DNA from: Apodospora peruviana
Lineage: Eukaryota; Ascomycota; Sordariomycetes; Sordariales; Lasiosphaeriaceae
DNA length: 64,000 nucleotides
Direction of reading: 5' to 3'
NCBI GenBank assembly: GCA_033439685.1
Contig: JAUEDM010000001.1
Coordinates: forward strand, 8,494,001 to 8,558,000
Part shown: positions 43,482 to 55,546 of the stretch, piece by piece
Numbering within the stretch: position 1 is the stretch's first letter
Layout: each line of letters opens with the position of its first letter
Notes under the pieces: model-generated
What the model was told of the DNA's origin: nothing
The model's database searches: none
What the model saw: only the letters and a program-made list of their open reading frames with translations
Program-made: the position numbers and the translations under genes

Positions 43482-44251
43482 ATGGGTTCCACCAACGACA
43501 AGCTCATCCTGTATACCAACAGACGTTGCCCCTGGGCACACCGCGCGCACATTGTCCTCGATGAGCTCAAAATACCCTTTGAGGAGGTTACCATCGACCT
43601 CGACACCCCGCGCACGGCCGAGTACCTGGCCATCAACCCACGCGGTCTCGTCCCAGCCCTCGACTACAACGGCGAGATCATTATCGAGTCGGCCATAGTG
43701 GCCAACTTCCTCGCCAACGCCTACCCCTCCCATCTCCTCCCCCCATCCAACGCACCCGGGGGTGCTCTCCAGCGCGCTCGCATCGACCTGTTCGTCGACG
43801 CTTTCATCAGCAAGTTCCAGGGCTCGCTGTTCAAGCTCTTCACCGCCAACACCGACGAGGAGATCGACGCCGTCGTCGAGGCTGCCGTCGGTGCGGTCCT
43901 TAAGGAGGTTGAGCCGAAGCTCGCTGACGCTAAGCCCTTCTTTGGCGGCAGTGACAAGATTACTCAAGCTGAGGTGAAGAACCCTCAATGTGTTTTGGTC
44001 GTGATATTTGGACTAAACAAACATGTGATTAGGTCTTGACCGGCTCGTTTGCCATCCGCCTCGTGACGCTCACAAAGCACGAGGTCTATCCCAGCAAATT
44101 GGCCACTGCGTTAGCTGAGAAGGCGCCCAACTTCTGGAAATGGGTCGAAGCCGTGTCTGCGCACCCGAGTGTGAACGGTATCTTCGAGGAGGAGGCCATT
44201 GTTGAGGGCACCAAGGCTAGAATTGCCAAGATGAAGGCGGCCGCCAAGTGA
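43482..44251 (+). CDS. Glutathione S-transferase (omega/CPWAHR type)
   Basis: Exon 1 is 43482-43973 and exon 2 is 44033-44251, joined GAG/GTC in phase 0; the product has 236 residues. The thioredoxin-like N-terminal domain opens LILYTNRRCPWAHRAHIVLD with the catalytic CPWAHR cysteine of omega-like enzymes. It continues with GLVPALDYNGEIIIESAIVA, where cis-Pro (VPA) and the Glu-Ser pair (ES) bind glutathione. A helical C-terminal domain follows and ends in an Ala/Lys-rich tail. I use the Met at 43482 because a TATA box lies at 43322-43328. A longer in-frame start at 43344 would add 46 basic, Ser/Asn-rich residues. It probably reduces or conjugates electrophiles and dehydroascorbate-type substrates in the cytosol. 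Confidence 0.9.
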
Positions 44252-44561
44252 GCGAAGCAATAGCTGGCGTTGGAAATTGTTGTACTTGATATACTGTATC
44301 TAGTCGTTACTAGCGTTACCATTTCAAATGTACGAGGGTTTAACTACATTTTCGTCGTTGAGGATAAAGACTTGTCGTCCTTGATCATTCAATATTCCTG
44401 GCTAACCACCGCACAGGTCCGAGAAAAGAGTACAGAACTATGTGATGACCTTGAACCAAAATTGCGTGGTTCGTTGGTCCCATCGGCCAGGGATCTATAC
44501 CCATAACGTGAATCGAACCGGCAGTATGACATCTTCATCTCCCATAGCCAGCCAACACCAT

Positions 44562-45308
44562 TCACACTTCTTTACTGGTATCTTTCACCCTCTTCTTCCT
44601 GCTCACCCTCTCAGCAGCAGCCAACTCCCTCGAGTTGAGCACCAGGTACGTACTCAACAGCCCCATGGAAAAGACGTACGGCCAGACTACCACATGCCCA
44701 TCAACCCCTTTCATGACCCTCTTGTAAATAATCCACACATCAACCAATATCCCCAGAATCAACTGAATCTGCCCAGTGTACGGCAGAAGCGGCCTCACTG
44801 CCCCTAGTCCTCCAAAATACGCATACATGAGCACATGATGCACCGCATTGGCTGCAGCAAACCACCGCCATCCTTCATTGTTGCTGCCGCCAATACTAGT
44901 GTCTGTCGATGGTAACACCCGTGCCCAGGTTAACCACGACGTAGTCAGATGGTGCCATCCGAAATGTAGACTAACAGTCCCACCAGAGGCGATCACGTTG
45001 AAGATGTCGATGTACTCGTAGAACTTGGACATATGGTATAGCCACTCCGCTGTCGTAGTACGATATGATTGGGACGATGATGGCCACGACCGAACGATGA
45101 CGACCAGCAGACCATACGATAGGAGCGAGTACAGCCGGCTGTTGTACCTTGTGAAAGTGGAAGCGCCGGGGAGCGGGCCGCCGCCGCAGAGTTTGACGAA
45201 CACATTGAGACCTGACCATATTGTAGTGAAGGCGAGTGTGGCTGTGATCATTCCAAGGAGATCGGGCTGCCAGAGGTAGGATCTTTCGGGTGTATTGTGT
45301 GCGGTCAT
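44562..45308 (-). CDS. ELO-family fatty acid elongase-like membrane protein
   Basis: An intronless frame of 248 residues with five or six hydrophobic helices. The family core is present: MSKFYEYIDIFNV (the KxxExxD-like segment), then SLHFGWHHLTTSWLTW carrying the histidine box, then NAVHHVLMYAYFGGLGAVR and QLILGILVDVWIIYK. ELO proteins act as 3-ketoacyl-CoA synthases in very-long-chain fatty acid elongation at the ER. The box here reads HFGWHH (HxxxHH) rather than the usual HxxHH. The C-terminus is basic (SRKKRVKDTSKEV), compatible with ER retention by lysines though not a strict KKxx. Its 3' end converges on the GST gene. Confidence 0.8.
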   Translation of the reverse strand: MTAHNTPERSYLWQPDLLGMITATLAFTTIWSGLNVFVKLCGGGPLPGASTFTRYNSRLYSLLSYGLLVVIVRSWPSSSQSYRTTTAEWLYHMSKFYEYIDIFNVIASGGTVSLHFGWHHLTTSWLTWARVLPSTDTSIGGSNNEGWRWFAAANAVHHVLMYAYFGGLGAVRPLLPYTGQIQLILGILVDVWIIYKRVMKGVDGHVVVWPYVFSMGLLSTYLVLNSRELAAAERVSRKKRVKDTSKEV

Positions 45309-45720
45309 GGTATTGGTGTTGTGCTTTTTTAGATTTCTCGCAATTTGGTACTAGTAACACACCAGTTCCCATTCGAAGGTGAGAGATATTTAGACTTGGC
45401 CTTCTGGGGTTGTAAATAGCTTAAAATAGGTTGGGAAGATGTGACTCACTCGGCAATCGCTGTGAAGTTTGAACCACAGCTGCTTGCTGCAAGGCAATCA
45501 TGGCACCGCATAAGTCCGGCTTAGCCTCGACAATCACATACCCTCCTTCCTCACCAGTTACGCCAAATCCTACCCTCCTCACAAGGCAAACAGTACTGTT
45601 CCTGTCTCTTTGCAGTGTAAATATATATACGAGAATGATGGTGTACCCAAAAGCAAACTGCCAACTCTCAACAATCGCGGTAAAATCTCATCGTCATGAC
45701 ATCCAATATAACTACAAACA
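45309..45720. other. Intergenic, no gene seen
   Basis: About 410 bases between the PEX16 3' end and the ELO gene start. A TATATATA-like element lies at 45619-45626, probably not in a promoter position. Nothing else is visible. Confidence 0.45.
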
Positions 45721-46985
45721 TCACGCGCTCGTGCTAAAGTAATAATTCTCCCACAAATACTCGTAATCCTCCAATATCCCAGCAACCAGACTCGGCATCC
45801 TCCTCCTCACGCCCGCCACCATCCCCTTGGTCACGTTCTCATAAAACGCTCCCCTCATTGTCCACCAACCCATCGCCCACCCTCTTCGACTCCATTCCTC
45901 CCTCTCCAACGGCGTCGTCCGCAGCCCGCGGTCGCGCAACTGTCTCGCAGCCAACTCCACCGCCAACCCAATCAGCCAGGGCGACCACGACGTCTTGCGA
46001 CCCTTCTTCACGCTCCTCGCCAACGCAACAGCATAGATAAGCGGCGCCAGAATATGCAGCACCTCGGCCGCCTGCGCGGACCCCTGCAGCTGGTTGAGCA
46101 GCTTCGTCGCCGGCTTGATGTCGTCGGCCGTCAGCACCCTCGCCAACAAATATCCACTAATATCCCCTGGCGCCGGCAGCGAGGGCAGCGACATGCCCGT
46201 TCGCGGCATCGTCCACTCGCCATTCGGGCCTGCCGCATGCCCATTCATACCACCAGCAGTACGATCAACAACATCGTCCTCCTCCATCATCGCACGGAGC
46301 TCCGCTTCCTCCTCAGCAGCCGGCGGCTCGTCAGGAATCGGGTCCCGCTCAGGCAGCACGGGCGTAACCAGCGGCCGGGCTTTAGTTATCCTTAGCAGCA
46401 GCAGCCTGCAAAACGCCTTGATAGCTTCCAAGAGAATAACGACGCGCCAGCGCGCGCGCTCCTCGCCGCGGCGCTTGGCCGCCATCTCGCACAGCAGCTG
46501 GACATAGTTGACGATCTGCAGGACGTAGGCGACACGCCGGTAGAGCGCGCTCTTGGCCGTCCAGAACCGCGTGTACCGGCTGTGCGGGGAGGGCGGGATT
46601 TGTGGTGCCGCTGCGGAGAGCGAAGACGGGAGTTTGGAGGACAGGGCGAGGGCGTTGCGGAGGAGGGTGTCGTGGTAGAGGGAGAGCAGCTGGACGCCGC
46701 TGTGGATGGACTCGGAGGCGATTTCGGCGTCGCGGAAGCGGCCTTGTTCAGTCAGGTCAGCTGGTTTGGTCTGGGATAACGGGATGGATGGGTGATGGCC
46801 AACGTACCCGGAATGATGTAGGTTAACGAGCGCAGGCCCGATTCTATCTGCGACACTTGGTGGGCATTCTTGGTGATAAAGTCGTCGTAGAGGTGCATCA
46901 GATGCGGCGGCAGCGACAGCACCTTTCTCACGGGGGAGGGACGCCGTCCTCCCCCTTTCGGAGATGACGACAAGGGTTTCGACAT
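45721..46985 (-). CDS. PEX16: Peroxisomal membrane protein PEX16
   Basis: Exon 1 is 46985-46808 and exon 2 is 46742-45721, joined through donor GTACGT and acceptor ACAAG with a split Gly codon; the product has 399 residues. PEX16 features are visible in order: LPPHLMHLYDDFITKNAHQV near the N-terminus, then QIESGLRSLTYIIPGRFRD, YHDTLLRNALAL, RYTRFWTAKSALYRRVAYVL and LLEAIKAFCRLLLLRITKARP. A variable acidic loop follows, and the C-terminal domain has ILAPLIYAVALA, SWSPWLIGLAVELAA and REEWSRRGWAMGWWTMRG, ending in EYLWENYYFSTSA. The protein recruits PEX3 and inserts peroxisomal membrane proteins; in filamentous fungi it also bears on Woronin-body and peroxisome biogenesis. It is the only peroxin gene here. 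Confidence 0.93.
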
Positions 46986-48104
46986 TGCTGCAGGACGGAC
47001 GGTTACGACATCTCTTTGCGGCCAGGTTGTCGTGGGGTGGTGGGTTAATGAATGAGCGCCGCCGTTAGAAGAAAATGTCAAGTTGGGTTCAGGTTCCTTT
47101 CGTTGTCGAGAGGTTGGATCGACTCAATTAACAGCTGCTGGATTTTGGATGACGGAATGCCGCTTGCGACCGCGTTTGGGCCGAGGCATGCTGTCACCTG
47201 TGGATGTGGAGCTCGGGCTGTCAGATTTGGACAGGGCAGCTGGTGGTCAAATCCTACCACCTGATAAACAGCGGTGGTACGTGCTTTCTCAATTGGCGAA
47301 GAACAAAAACTCAAAGCTTTTCTGGGGTAAAAGCTTTATTTGAATGCTGTGTATCCTTATTTTCAAGCTTGACCTTTTGTGGTAATTTCTTTTGTGGTAA
47401 TTTGTTTTATATTTCTTCCATCGGAATTGGCGGTGCTGGATTGACTTGAAAACTCTGGTCAAAGTCGCGTGAACGTTCAAGTCCACTAACACGGATTAGT
47501 ACGAACTGCCGTAAGTGGTGTTAGCTATGGACTTCTTAACGCATCACCCTGGTCGATAATAAGTAGCCCGTACATCGGTCTGGTCCGTTTTGGATTGAGA
47601 GAAATCCACGGGCTGCGTGCCAAACAGAGATTTTCAAGTGGAATTCAACAAATTGAAACAAGCAAGGCAGACCACAATACACCGAATTCCAGCCAATCCA
47701 TCGTGCAAGTGATACAATCCAACAGATTGCAGGCTTTGGCCCCAAACTCTGTAAACCACCAAATCTCCAAAAGCGCCAACCAATGTTGCTCTGAGCTCTG
47801 ACGAGAGAGAGAACGCCACCGGCCCACCGGTTCGATCAATACTGATTTTGACGCTTGTAACATGCAGCCCGTGAACGTTACATGCTCATGGCATTTATTA
47901 TAACGGCTGAATGGATCGTTGTGCTGAACCGAGGGCTGAGCGTCCATTCAGTTAATTGTAACCAACTCACAGACAATCTAAACGCGCAACCTCAATATCG
48001 GCTCTCCAATGTCCATACGCACAGCAAGCGAACAAAAATATTTATAAAATACCCAACCCTCTTTCTTTCTATCGTCGACATCAATCTCTATAATCACTCT
48101 TGCG
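46986..48104. other. Divergent intergenic region
   Basis: About 1.1 kb between PEX16 (minus) and the small protein gene at 48105 (plus). A TATAAAA at 48043-48049 serves the latter. No gene is supported. Confidence 0.45.
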
Positions 48105-48633
48105 ATGTATCTCAATCAACTCATAACTTCGCTCTCAGCTCTGCCACCCCGGCCCCAGACCGCCTCCGAGTCGCCAATTGACTACGGCCACTGGAAGCTG
48201 ACACTCTTTGAAACGTGGGCTCCATCTGGCGTGTACAGCAAAACGAGTATCCGCTCCGAGTACTGGACGCCGGCAGGAGCACTAGGGAATATCGTCTACT
48301 GTGCAGACGAGCACATCCCAGACAGCCGCGGACACGTCGTCACGCCGTGCAATGACACATCCTTCTCTTGCAGCCTGTTGGGGCAATATTATCCTCCCGA
48401 GAGTGGGTCTCCTTTCTCTTTTCGTGATTACTTTTGGTTCAGGGTACTAATGGGGTTTCTGCGAGTAAGCCTATCTCTACGAGATCAAGCAGACCGTTGT
48501 CCTCGGAAACGTGAGAGTTCCGCTTGTGGGAAGAAAGAATGTGACCAAGATAAGGAGTGGCGCCGGGACGACTTTGCAGGCTGATGATATTATTGACGCT
48601 ATGCGGGTTGAAGAGGAGGCTGCCTCGGGTTAG
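48105..48633 (+). CDS. Small protein resembling a fungal secreted family
   Basis: Exon 1 is 48105-48402 and exon 2 is 48470-48633. The donor is GTGGGT; the acceptor after GAGTAAG removes an in-frame TAA, and the codon A+CC gives Thr. The product has 153 residues. The core reads YGHWKLTLFETWAPSGVYS, NIVYCADEHIPDSRGHVVTP, CNDTSFSCSL, then YEIKQTVVLGNVRVPLVGRK. This matches the layout of small fungal secreted proteins with a 'YGxWxxTxxxxxxxSG' start, two cysteines in the middle and a 'xxQTVxxxG' strand. The N-terminus (MYLNQLITSLSALPP) is a weak leader at best. A TATA box sits 62 bases upstream. The function is unknown; an effector-like role is only a guess. Confidence 0.55.
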
Positions 48634-49176
48634 CGTACGATATGCTGCTGTGCGTATAAGTGAGAGATAGATGTCAAATTCGCAAGGGCCAAAAAATAGA
48701 AACATACCATGGGACATGGACCCAGATCTATGACCTGAATCGCTGTGGCACTGCAACTACATAGGCCATGCAAAGTCGATTGCTCTAACCTGTATATAAT
48801 AACCCTCCCTGGCGCGCGAGCTAGGTCTAGAGAGCTAACGCCCAAGCAATACAATCACAGTTGCAAACCCCCATACTTGAACAACAAAATGCAGTCTGAA
48901 ATTCCTATCCAATAGGTACCGGAGTTTGGAATTTGATAATAATTAGGTAGTTAATATAATTTAAGACCATGCAATCTATCAAGTGAAAGATACGACAAAT
49001 GAATCGCTAATGGGTTCTCGATCTCTCTTAGTTGTTCACATTGGCTGTGGGTAGCCCCTGAACAGCCTGTATGTTTTGTCTCAGCCAAAAAAGAGATGTC
49101 TGTCCTGTTCAAGTTATTCGGTTTCTCCCCTTATGAGTCTGTCGTTACGCGCAATACTTAAGAGCCGTCGTCTGCC
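48634..49176. other. Intergenic between converging genes
   Basis: About 540 bases, AT-rich in 48900-48970. No gene is supported. Confidence 0.45.
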
Positions 49177-51053
49177 TCACAGCGTATACCGAAACAGAGG
49201 ATGCCGATCTCCTAGCAGATGCGCATCGTCCTGCAGCAGCCTGTCATCACGCTCGCCGCGCTCGCGCTTCTTGTTCTCCCACCTCAGGTATGCGATCTGA
49301 GCGCAAGTGAGGATCAGAGTCATTACGAGCGCGCCAAGTGAGATGGAGTGACCTAAGACGTATTTTGGTCTGTTGATCGTGGTTAACTATCGATTCAGAT
49401 TGCTCGAAGATAACGAACGGGAAGCATGTGATGAAAAATGATCCGGGTAGTACTCACGAGTCTCGGTCAATGTAAATAAACGTGCCGATGAATGCGGAGC
49501 AGTTGGCCAGCGAGATGACCACACCCACGCCAACTGCGCGGACGTAGTGAGGGGACAGGTTATTGGCCAGCCAGCCCTACAGTTCCACCCGTATCAGTAC
49601 CACTGCACCGTAATGGAATTACAATAGAGGCGGGGAAAGACTAACCATCAACATGGGCGAACCCTGAAACACGCCCGCCGCGATGAGGAACGTGCCAGCA
49701 TATTTGACGGCATTTGCGTCAGAGGCAAGCAGCATGATGTACCCGCATATACCGAGGACCGTTCCGCCGATGATGAAGACGCCTCTCTGCTTTACTTTGT
49801 CTGAGAAGTGGGCGGTCAGGATGACGACCAGGAAGCCGGTCATGTTGGGCGGGACGGTAAACAGCTGCGCTGTGGTGGACGTGTACTTCATGCCGCGGAT
49901 GATGGAGGGCAAGAAGAGGGAGAAGCTCTTTTTACCGTTAGTCTGGTCCAGTATCATTCTGGTATGGGAAGGCAGGGGAGAGGTGTAGCAACATACGTAG
50001 AGCGGTACAAGAAGGAAAAACCAGATGGCTGCGCAGAAATATGTCTGGGGTGCCTTGAGCGCCATCTTCGCCCAGCGCCAGTCGAGCTTCTCTTCGTCAA
50101 CGTCGATGGAAGTAGATCCGCTTGCATCGAGCCTCATGCGTCGTAGCGCCCAGATCTTCTCTTCGTCGGTCAGGAATTTTGCGAGCGCGGGCGTGTCAGG
50201 CATGAAGAAGAAACATGCGATGCCAAATATGACAGTGATCGCGCCCTCGACTATTCACCATGATTAGCCTTATTCCCACCATATGGATAGCAGAGAAATT
50301 TCGAGGGATTTGAGGCGTACTGAAAAAGATCCACGGCCACCGATTATACCCACCGTAGGTGACCTGCCCCAGCGCCGACGCCAGCAAACCGCCGAAGGCG
50401 CCCGACAGCGGCGCCGCGCAGTAGAACAGACCGCTGCGGTAGAGCATCTGGTGGCGGCGATAGAACATGGCCAGATAGATGATGACGCCGCCGAGGATGC
50501 CGCCCTCGAACATGCCCAGCAGCAGGCGGCAGACGATCAGGCCGGCATACGACTTGGTGAAACCCATGAAGGTGCAGACGAGGCCCCATGCCGTGATCAG
50601 CGAGGGCAAGAAAATGCCGGCCCGGACGCGCTTGAGAATCAGGTTGCTCGGGATGTCAACGAGGATGTAGGGGATGTAGAAGACGAGCAGGACGAGGTTG
50701 AAGGCCGTGCCGGTCGTCGCGATGCCCAGGTCCTCGGGCAGGCCGGCGATCTTGGCGTTGCCGATGTTGCTGCGGTCGATGAAGGAGAAGAGCCTGATCG
50801 TTGGTGGTGGGTGATGTTAGTCCCATCAACTTGTTGGGATTTAGCTGTCGAGGTTGACTTGCCAGATGCCAAACAGCCAGGGGAGGATATGCAAGTCAAA
50901 CTTGCGGTTGAGCCGCTTGTCGATCTCGGCGTTTTCGTCGCATTGTTCGGCGTCGAGGAGATTTTCCTTGTAGGCGACGTCTATTTTGGTGGTAGCAGTG
51001 GCCCCGGTGTCAGTGGCGGGCGAGTGTTTGTCTTTCTCGTTCTCTGGGTTCAT
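49177..51053 (-). CDS. MFS transporter, anion:cation symporter (allantoate permease) type
   Basis: Start at 51053 (MNPENEKDKHSP), stop at 49177; several short introns. The order of motifs fits the Dal5/Tna1-like family: cytosolic N-terminus with RKFDLHILPWLFGIW, LFSFIDRSNIGNAKIAGL (the family's DRxNxGNA), FNLVLLVFYIPYILVDIPSN, then RAGIFLPSLITAWGLVCTFM and the YAGLIVCRLLLGMFEGGILGG segment. GGYNRWPWIFF follows, then the central loop MPDTPALAKFLTDEEKIWAL and the second half with SLFLPSIIRGMKY, HYVRAVGVGVVISLANC and IDRDS. Twelve helices are expected. The C-terminal tail is polar (KKRERGERDDRLLQDDAHLL). Relatives import allantoate, nicotinate, biotin or similar carboxylates with protons at the plasma membrane; the substrate here is open. 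Confidence 0.9.
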
Positions 51054-51953
51054 CGTGAGTTTCGGTGGAAGACGGTTTTTGTTCAGGAGTAATGAAACCA
51101 GCGTTGTGGCTACATGTAGGACGTGTAATTCACGACAAGATGATAATGCACTGGACACAACAACTGGACACAGAACCCAAAATCTTCGACGAGAACTACC
51201 TTACTTGGGCCGTATTCACGAGGTTTTGATCTTCCCAAGGAAATCGTTATCCTGGCTAGCCCGCTCATCGACAGTGAACATCACCTTTCGGAAACCTTGT
51301 GTGTGACCTGCCAGCCATCGTCAATGTCCTGGTTCCATCCAGACTTGGAGAGAGTGAGAATGCGGGGTACGGCATGCTAGAAGTGTCTCCGCCAGGGGAA
51401 GCAGGGAAGTGTTTTGACGAATGGTGTTCGTATCCGTTGCTGTATACATCACAGTTGTGGGTGGTAAGCCGAAAGAAATATCGGATGACAGGATAAGTGC
51501 CGGTGAGGGGATGATACTGTTATTGGACGGGAGGATTGCTTGGCTTAGGGTTCTATTCCCTGGATTCGGTCGAGAATGCGACGTTGACTTTGGAGAGGGG
51601 GTTGGTAAGCCGAATAGAAATGGCTAGACGCCAACTTGTTTGCACGATCAAAGGGGGAAAATAATACAGTCTGTCCCATTACTCCATCAGATCTCCAAGC
51701 CAGTCCAAATTTGTGTCTCCAAACTCAGCGTCTGCGTCGTACAACCAAGTGTGTGGGAGAATCCCGTCGTGTGGCCCAGGCCAGGATAACGCATTCTCTT
51801 CGCCTCAATTCGCCACAGGGGAGTCGCCAACTGTGATAGCTAGCTCCCCTGTTTGTAAACGAACCTGGAATTCTCCGTGCAGTGGTTCCATGCCTCCCGA
51901 AACTCCTGAAACATCTATAAGCACCGTGTTGTGAGAGTCTCCAAGCGTGGCAT
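51054..51953. other. Intergenic upstream of the MFS gene
   Basis: About 900 bases downstream of the ankyrin gene and upstream of the transporter (both minus). Short chance frames only. Confidence 0.45.
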
Positions 51954-54900
51954 TCACATGAACTTGTTCTCTTTCGTCAACATCAGTTTCCTGAATCCCG
52001 ACCGCAAAGGCGTCATGTTCTTCCCCAATCGCTTCATCTGGTATGATGTGTTCGTCCTATCCATGGTCTTCCTCAGCTTCGCGCAATCGTCCGAGTCACA
52101 TGAGCAGTCACCAAGAACGGCCCAGTCCCAAGGTTTAAACCCAACTCTATCATCGGATTCCGTGAAACCGCCAAATGATCTGAGGTGTTCGGCGACGGCG
52201 TTGTGGCCGTTTGATGCACCGATCCTGACCGCTCGGATGTAAGGGACTCGGAGACTGCCACTATATCTTGCTCCATTCTTGATAAGAAGATCTAATAACT
52301 CCATGCGACCGTGTCCTGCAGCGCCTTGGAGTGCTATTCTACCGTATTTCGGGTCCCTGGCGTTGATATCAGCATTAGCGGCAAGCAACCTTTTGACCAC
52401 CGCAATATGACCACCACTGGCGGCATGATACAGCACAGTTCCTCCAAATTCCGATCGCAGGCGCATTGAGATCAGCCCCTGCGTCTATGAGGATATTGAC
52501 CATGTCCAGGTCGCCAATGGTAGCAGCTCTCCGCAGAATTGTGTAACTCATGTCCTCTGGTCCACAGGGCCCGGAGAATGCTAATATGTTGAAGTTTATT
52601 GCTGGTAGCTTGTTGACATTTGCGCCAGCTCTGATGAGGTAGTCTACCAGGGGAAGCTCTCTTGAACCAACAGCTGCATCCAGCGCGGAGAGATAATGTT
52701 CCATGGTAGGCTTATGAACTAAGTCTTCGTTAGTTGATGGGTTTGAACTCGATAGATCCTGTACAGCATCTGTATGTCTGTGGACGATTGCCGCAGTGAG
52801 GGCAGTTCCGACTCGACGAGGTCCCCAGCGTGTTGCGTCCAACAACAACCGTAGCATCTGGCACTTGCCTTGTTTTGCTGCTGTCACAAGTGCTGAGGCA
52901 TAATACTCGATTGGGTCCAATGGCTCTAGCTGCTCGGGTATCCTTTCACGCTGTGGAGATGACGACAAGAGGATGCGCACCATGTTCTCGGGCTCTTCAG
53001 AGTTGACAGCGAGGCCGAGCGTGTCTGGACCGAATGGGACTGCTCGCCGAGGGGGATACCGTATCAGACTCCGCTTTCCCAACTTGATTGCCGTATCTAA
53101 GGGTGCGCCCGGTTGCTGATCCAAATGGATTCTGTGCGAATAAGAGACCCTTGGTAAGGTTCCAATCTTGGGAACCAATTGCTCCAGCAAGTATCTCGGA
53201 ACCCCTTGCGGAAAGAAGACGCGATGGAATCTTGGATCGTTGTAACAGATTCAACATCTCCGTGCCCCGTATGCGGTTCAATGCTCCTGTCTCCGTTGCC
53301 CCATTCGCGAGCAACACCTGAACTGTTCCGACGAATTCCTCCTCCATTGCTGCACCAAGAGCGGTCGTCGGGAACTCAGGTGAAACTGACATAGGAGCAC
53401 CTTGAGCCAGAAAATATTCGACGGCCTTCTGGTTGTTTGCCAGAGCCGCTTCGATTAGGGCGTGGTCCAAACGAGCACCTTTGCATATTAGCGACTCGCA
53501 GAGACGGATGTTGATATAGCCGTTTCGACGCCGAACAAGTGCCCCGAGCAAAGTAGTGCGACCTGGGTAATCAGAGAGAGCCTTATTTAGATCGTATCCA
53601 ATAAGGCCTGCACCCTTTTCTGAATCACGCTCAAAAGCGTCTGCGCCGAGCTCAAGAAGGATCAGGGCCATATCCTCGTGCCCTCCAAGGCATGCCATAC
53701 GGAGAGGAGGCGCCATGGGTTTATTTCGGCAGCCAGAACGAGTATCCGGCATATCGATATCTGCGTGAACTTCACGGAGGAGGTAATTTGCCATTTCCAA
53801 GTCCCCTCTATATAGTGTAAGGCCGAGAATTTTCGTATATACATAATCCTGGTAATTTGCCCCGTTGTATCGTTTGGGGTATTTTAGGGGGCGCGGGATT
53901 CTGCAAGTCGCGCTCACATTGGCACCCCTTTCGATCAGTATTTTTGCTATTTGAAGATCCTGGTTCCATACTGCTGAAGCTAGAGGCCCTCTGTAATACG
54001 CGGAACCGGAGTGTTCTGGATTGATATCCTGATGAGAGCACGTGCCCGATACCATGCGCACCATGTCGACACCCCCGACCCAGGGAGCCGCCAATAAAGA
54101 CAGACGGCTTCCTGCCCGAACCCCAGTTTGGAAAAGTATCTTGGCAACGTCTGTATGTCTCTGTTGGAGGGCTGGCACCAACGTTGATTTCCCCTCGAAG
54201 CCCGTAAGGCAGTTGACTGGGGCACCGTACTTGATGAGAAGGTGAACAATTTCGAGGGAGGTGGCTTCGTCCTGTATACCCGCTGCGTAGTGAAGAGGTG
54301 TCACGGATCCGAGGAGTTCGGGGCGGTCAATAACTGTGTCGAGGTTGACACCGATGTCCAGTAGAGCTTTTAGGGTCGCAATGTCGGCCATCCTCAGCAC
54401 ACTGGCGAAGACCTGCTCCAATATGGCCTTGGTCGTAGGTGGCGCCGATAGAAATTCTTTGATAGATTCCAAAACACCTGGCACAATTGGTCTTATCAAT
54501 CCAAGAACTCGTTTGTCGTGGCGTTCAACATCTTGTGCTGTCGGCATTAAAGGCACCGACGCATGAGATTCATGGAACGTGAAGTTGTTGGCAAGCTAGA
54601 AGAACTGCACGATGATATGCTCCGGTCTTCCAGCGCTCGTCCGGCTACACAGAACCTCTGCGGTCGTCAGATGCTGGCCTTCCTGCTGTTCCGGTATACG
54701 CTTTTTCAACGCCGTGACTGTCGAGGCAACCATTTCTTCTCGAGTCCGCAATGCAGCGTCACTGCCCATCTCCGACTGACGTTTTAGCGCCTGAATGGAG
54801 TCCGGAACTCTCTCTAGTTTGTTGATGTCTGCGGCGGTCGTTGAGACTGTCCAGTCGTTTTCCGATGTGCTTTCCTCAGCGGAGTCTGCGTTTCTCGTCA

Positions 54901-55546
54901 ACCCATGTTATTGATAAATAATGGCGAGAGTCGAAGCCACACCAGGATTACTTACCTCGAATAGCCAGAAATCTCATCGAGGCCAAGAACTTACCCCACG
55001 GACTTCTCATATCCCATAGCACACTGATGTCACTACCTTGGGAGCCAGAGACTGCGGTGGCGGTGGATAGCATGGCCAATTTCGGGCTCGTCGCTGGTCG
55101 CGGAGCTAGATATCGATCACGTAAGTCGTTAACTGAGTACCTAACCCAACCAATGCCAAATCACCCTTACCTAAGGCAATCTGGGACGTAATGCTACCGA
55201 GGATAGAGACCGTGCTTGGTGTCGCGAGTCTCTGCTGTGATACATCTCACAATGGTCGCATGACTCGAAGCCTGCTGTTCCCTGTGGTCCTTGCCTTTTT
55301 ACCAACTCGCCATTCGCGAAGCTTTCTCTCGTATGATCCCTTGCTATATACCTACAGTGTTAGCCAACAGCGTGCTCAGTTTCAAGCCAGCAAAAAGGCA
55401 GTCAGTCCAGAGCGAAGAGGCTACCTTGCCCGGAAATCCCTCTCAGATAGCATGAAGTCGCAGACTTCCTTCAACGGCCATCCTTCCGCATCGTACAGTC
55501 GAACAAGCTCGCTACGATGTTTGTCCCATTCGATCTTCTTCGGCAT
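51954..55546 (-). CDS. Clr5-domain ankyrin-repeat protein gene with apparent frameshifts
   Basis: The 5' exon (55546-55425) encodes a Clr5 domain start: MPKKIEWDKHRSELVRLYDA, then LKEVCDFMLSERDFRA. An 81-nt intron (GTAGCC, CTAACACTG branch, acceptor TATATAG at 55344) joins SKGSYERKLREWRV, the rest of the domain. Further exons lead to a long ankyrin region: GSVTPLHYAAGIQDEATSLE, IVHLLIKYGAPVN, KILIERGANVSA and many degenerate units. The ankyrin part lies in three frames: about 54556-53140, 53190-52450 and 52466-51954. It continues coherently across each break, with GDLDMVNILIDAGADLNA followed by TVLYHAASGGHIAVV in the next frame. A TAG near 54600 may lie inside a 60-nt intron. Clr5-ankyrin proteins are numerous in filamentous fungi and of unknown function. 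This copy is either decaying or carries base-call indels. Confidence 0.65.

Noticed and set aside
50283..51092. A 269-codon plus-strand frame, rich in Asp/Glu/Val
   Set aside because: It mirrors the coding strand of the MFS transporter; the composition is that of a reverse complement of membrane helices.
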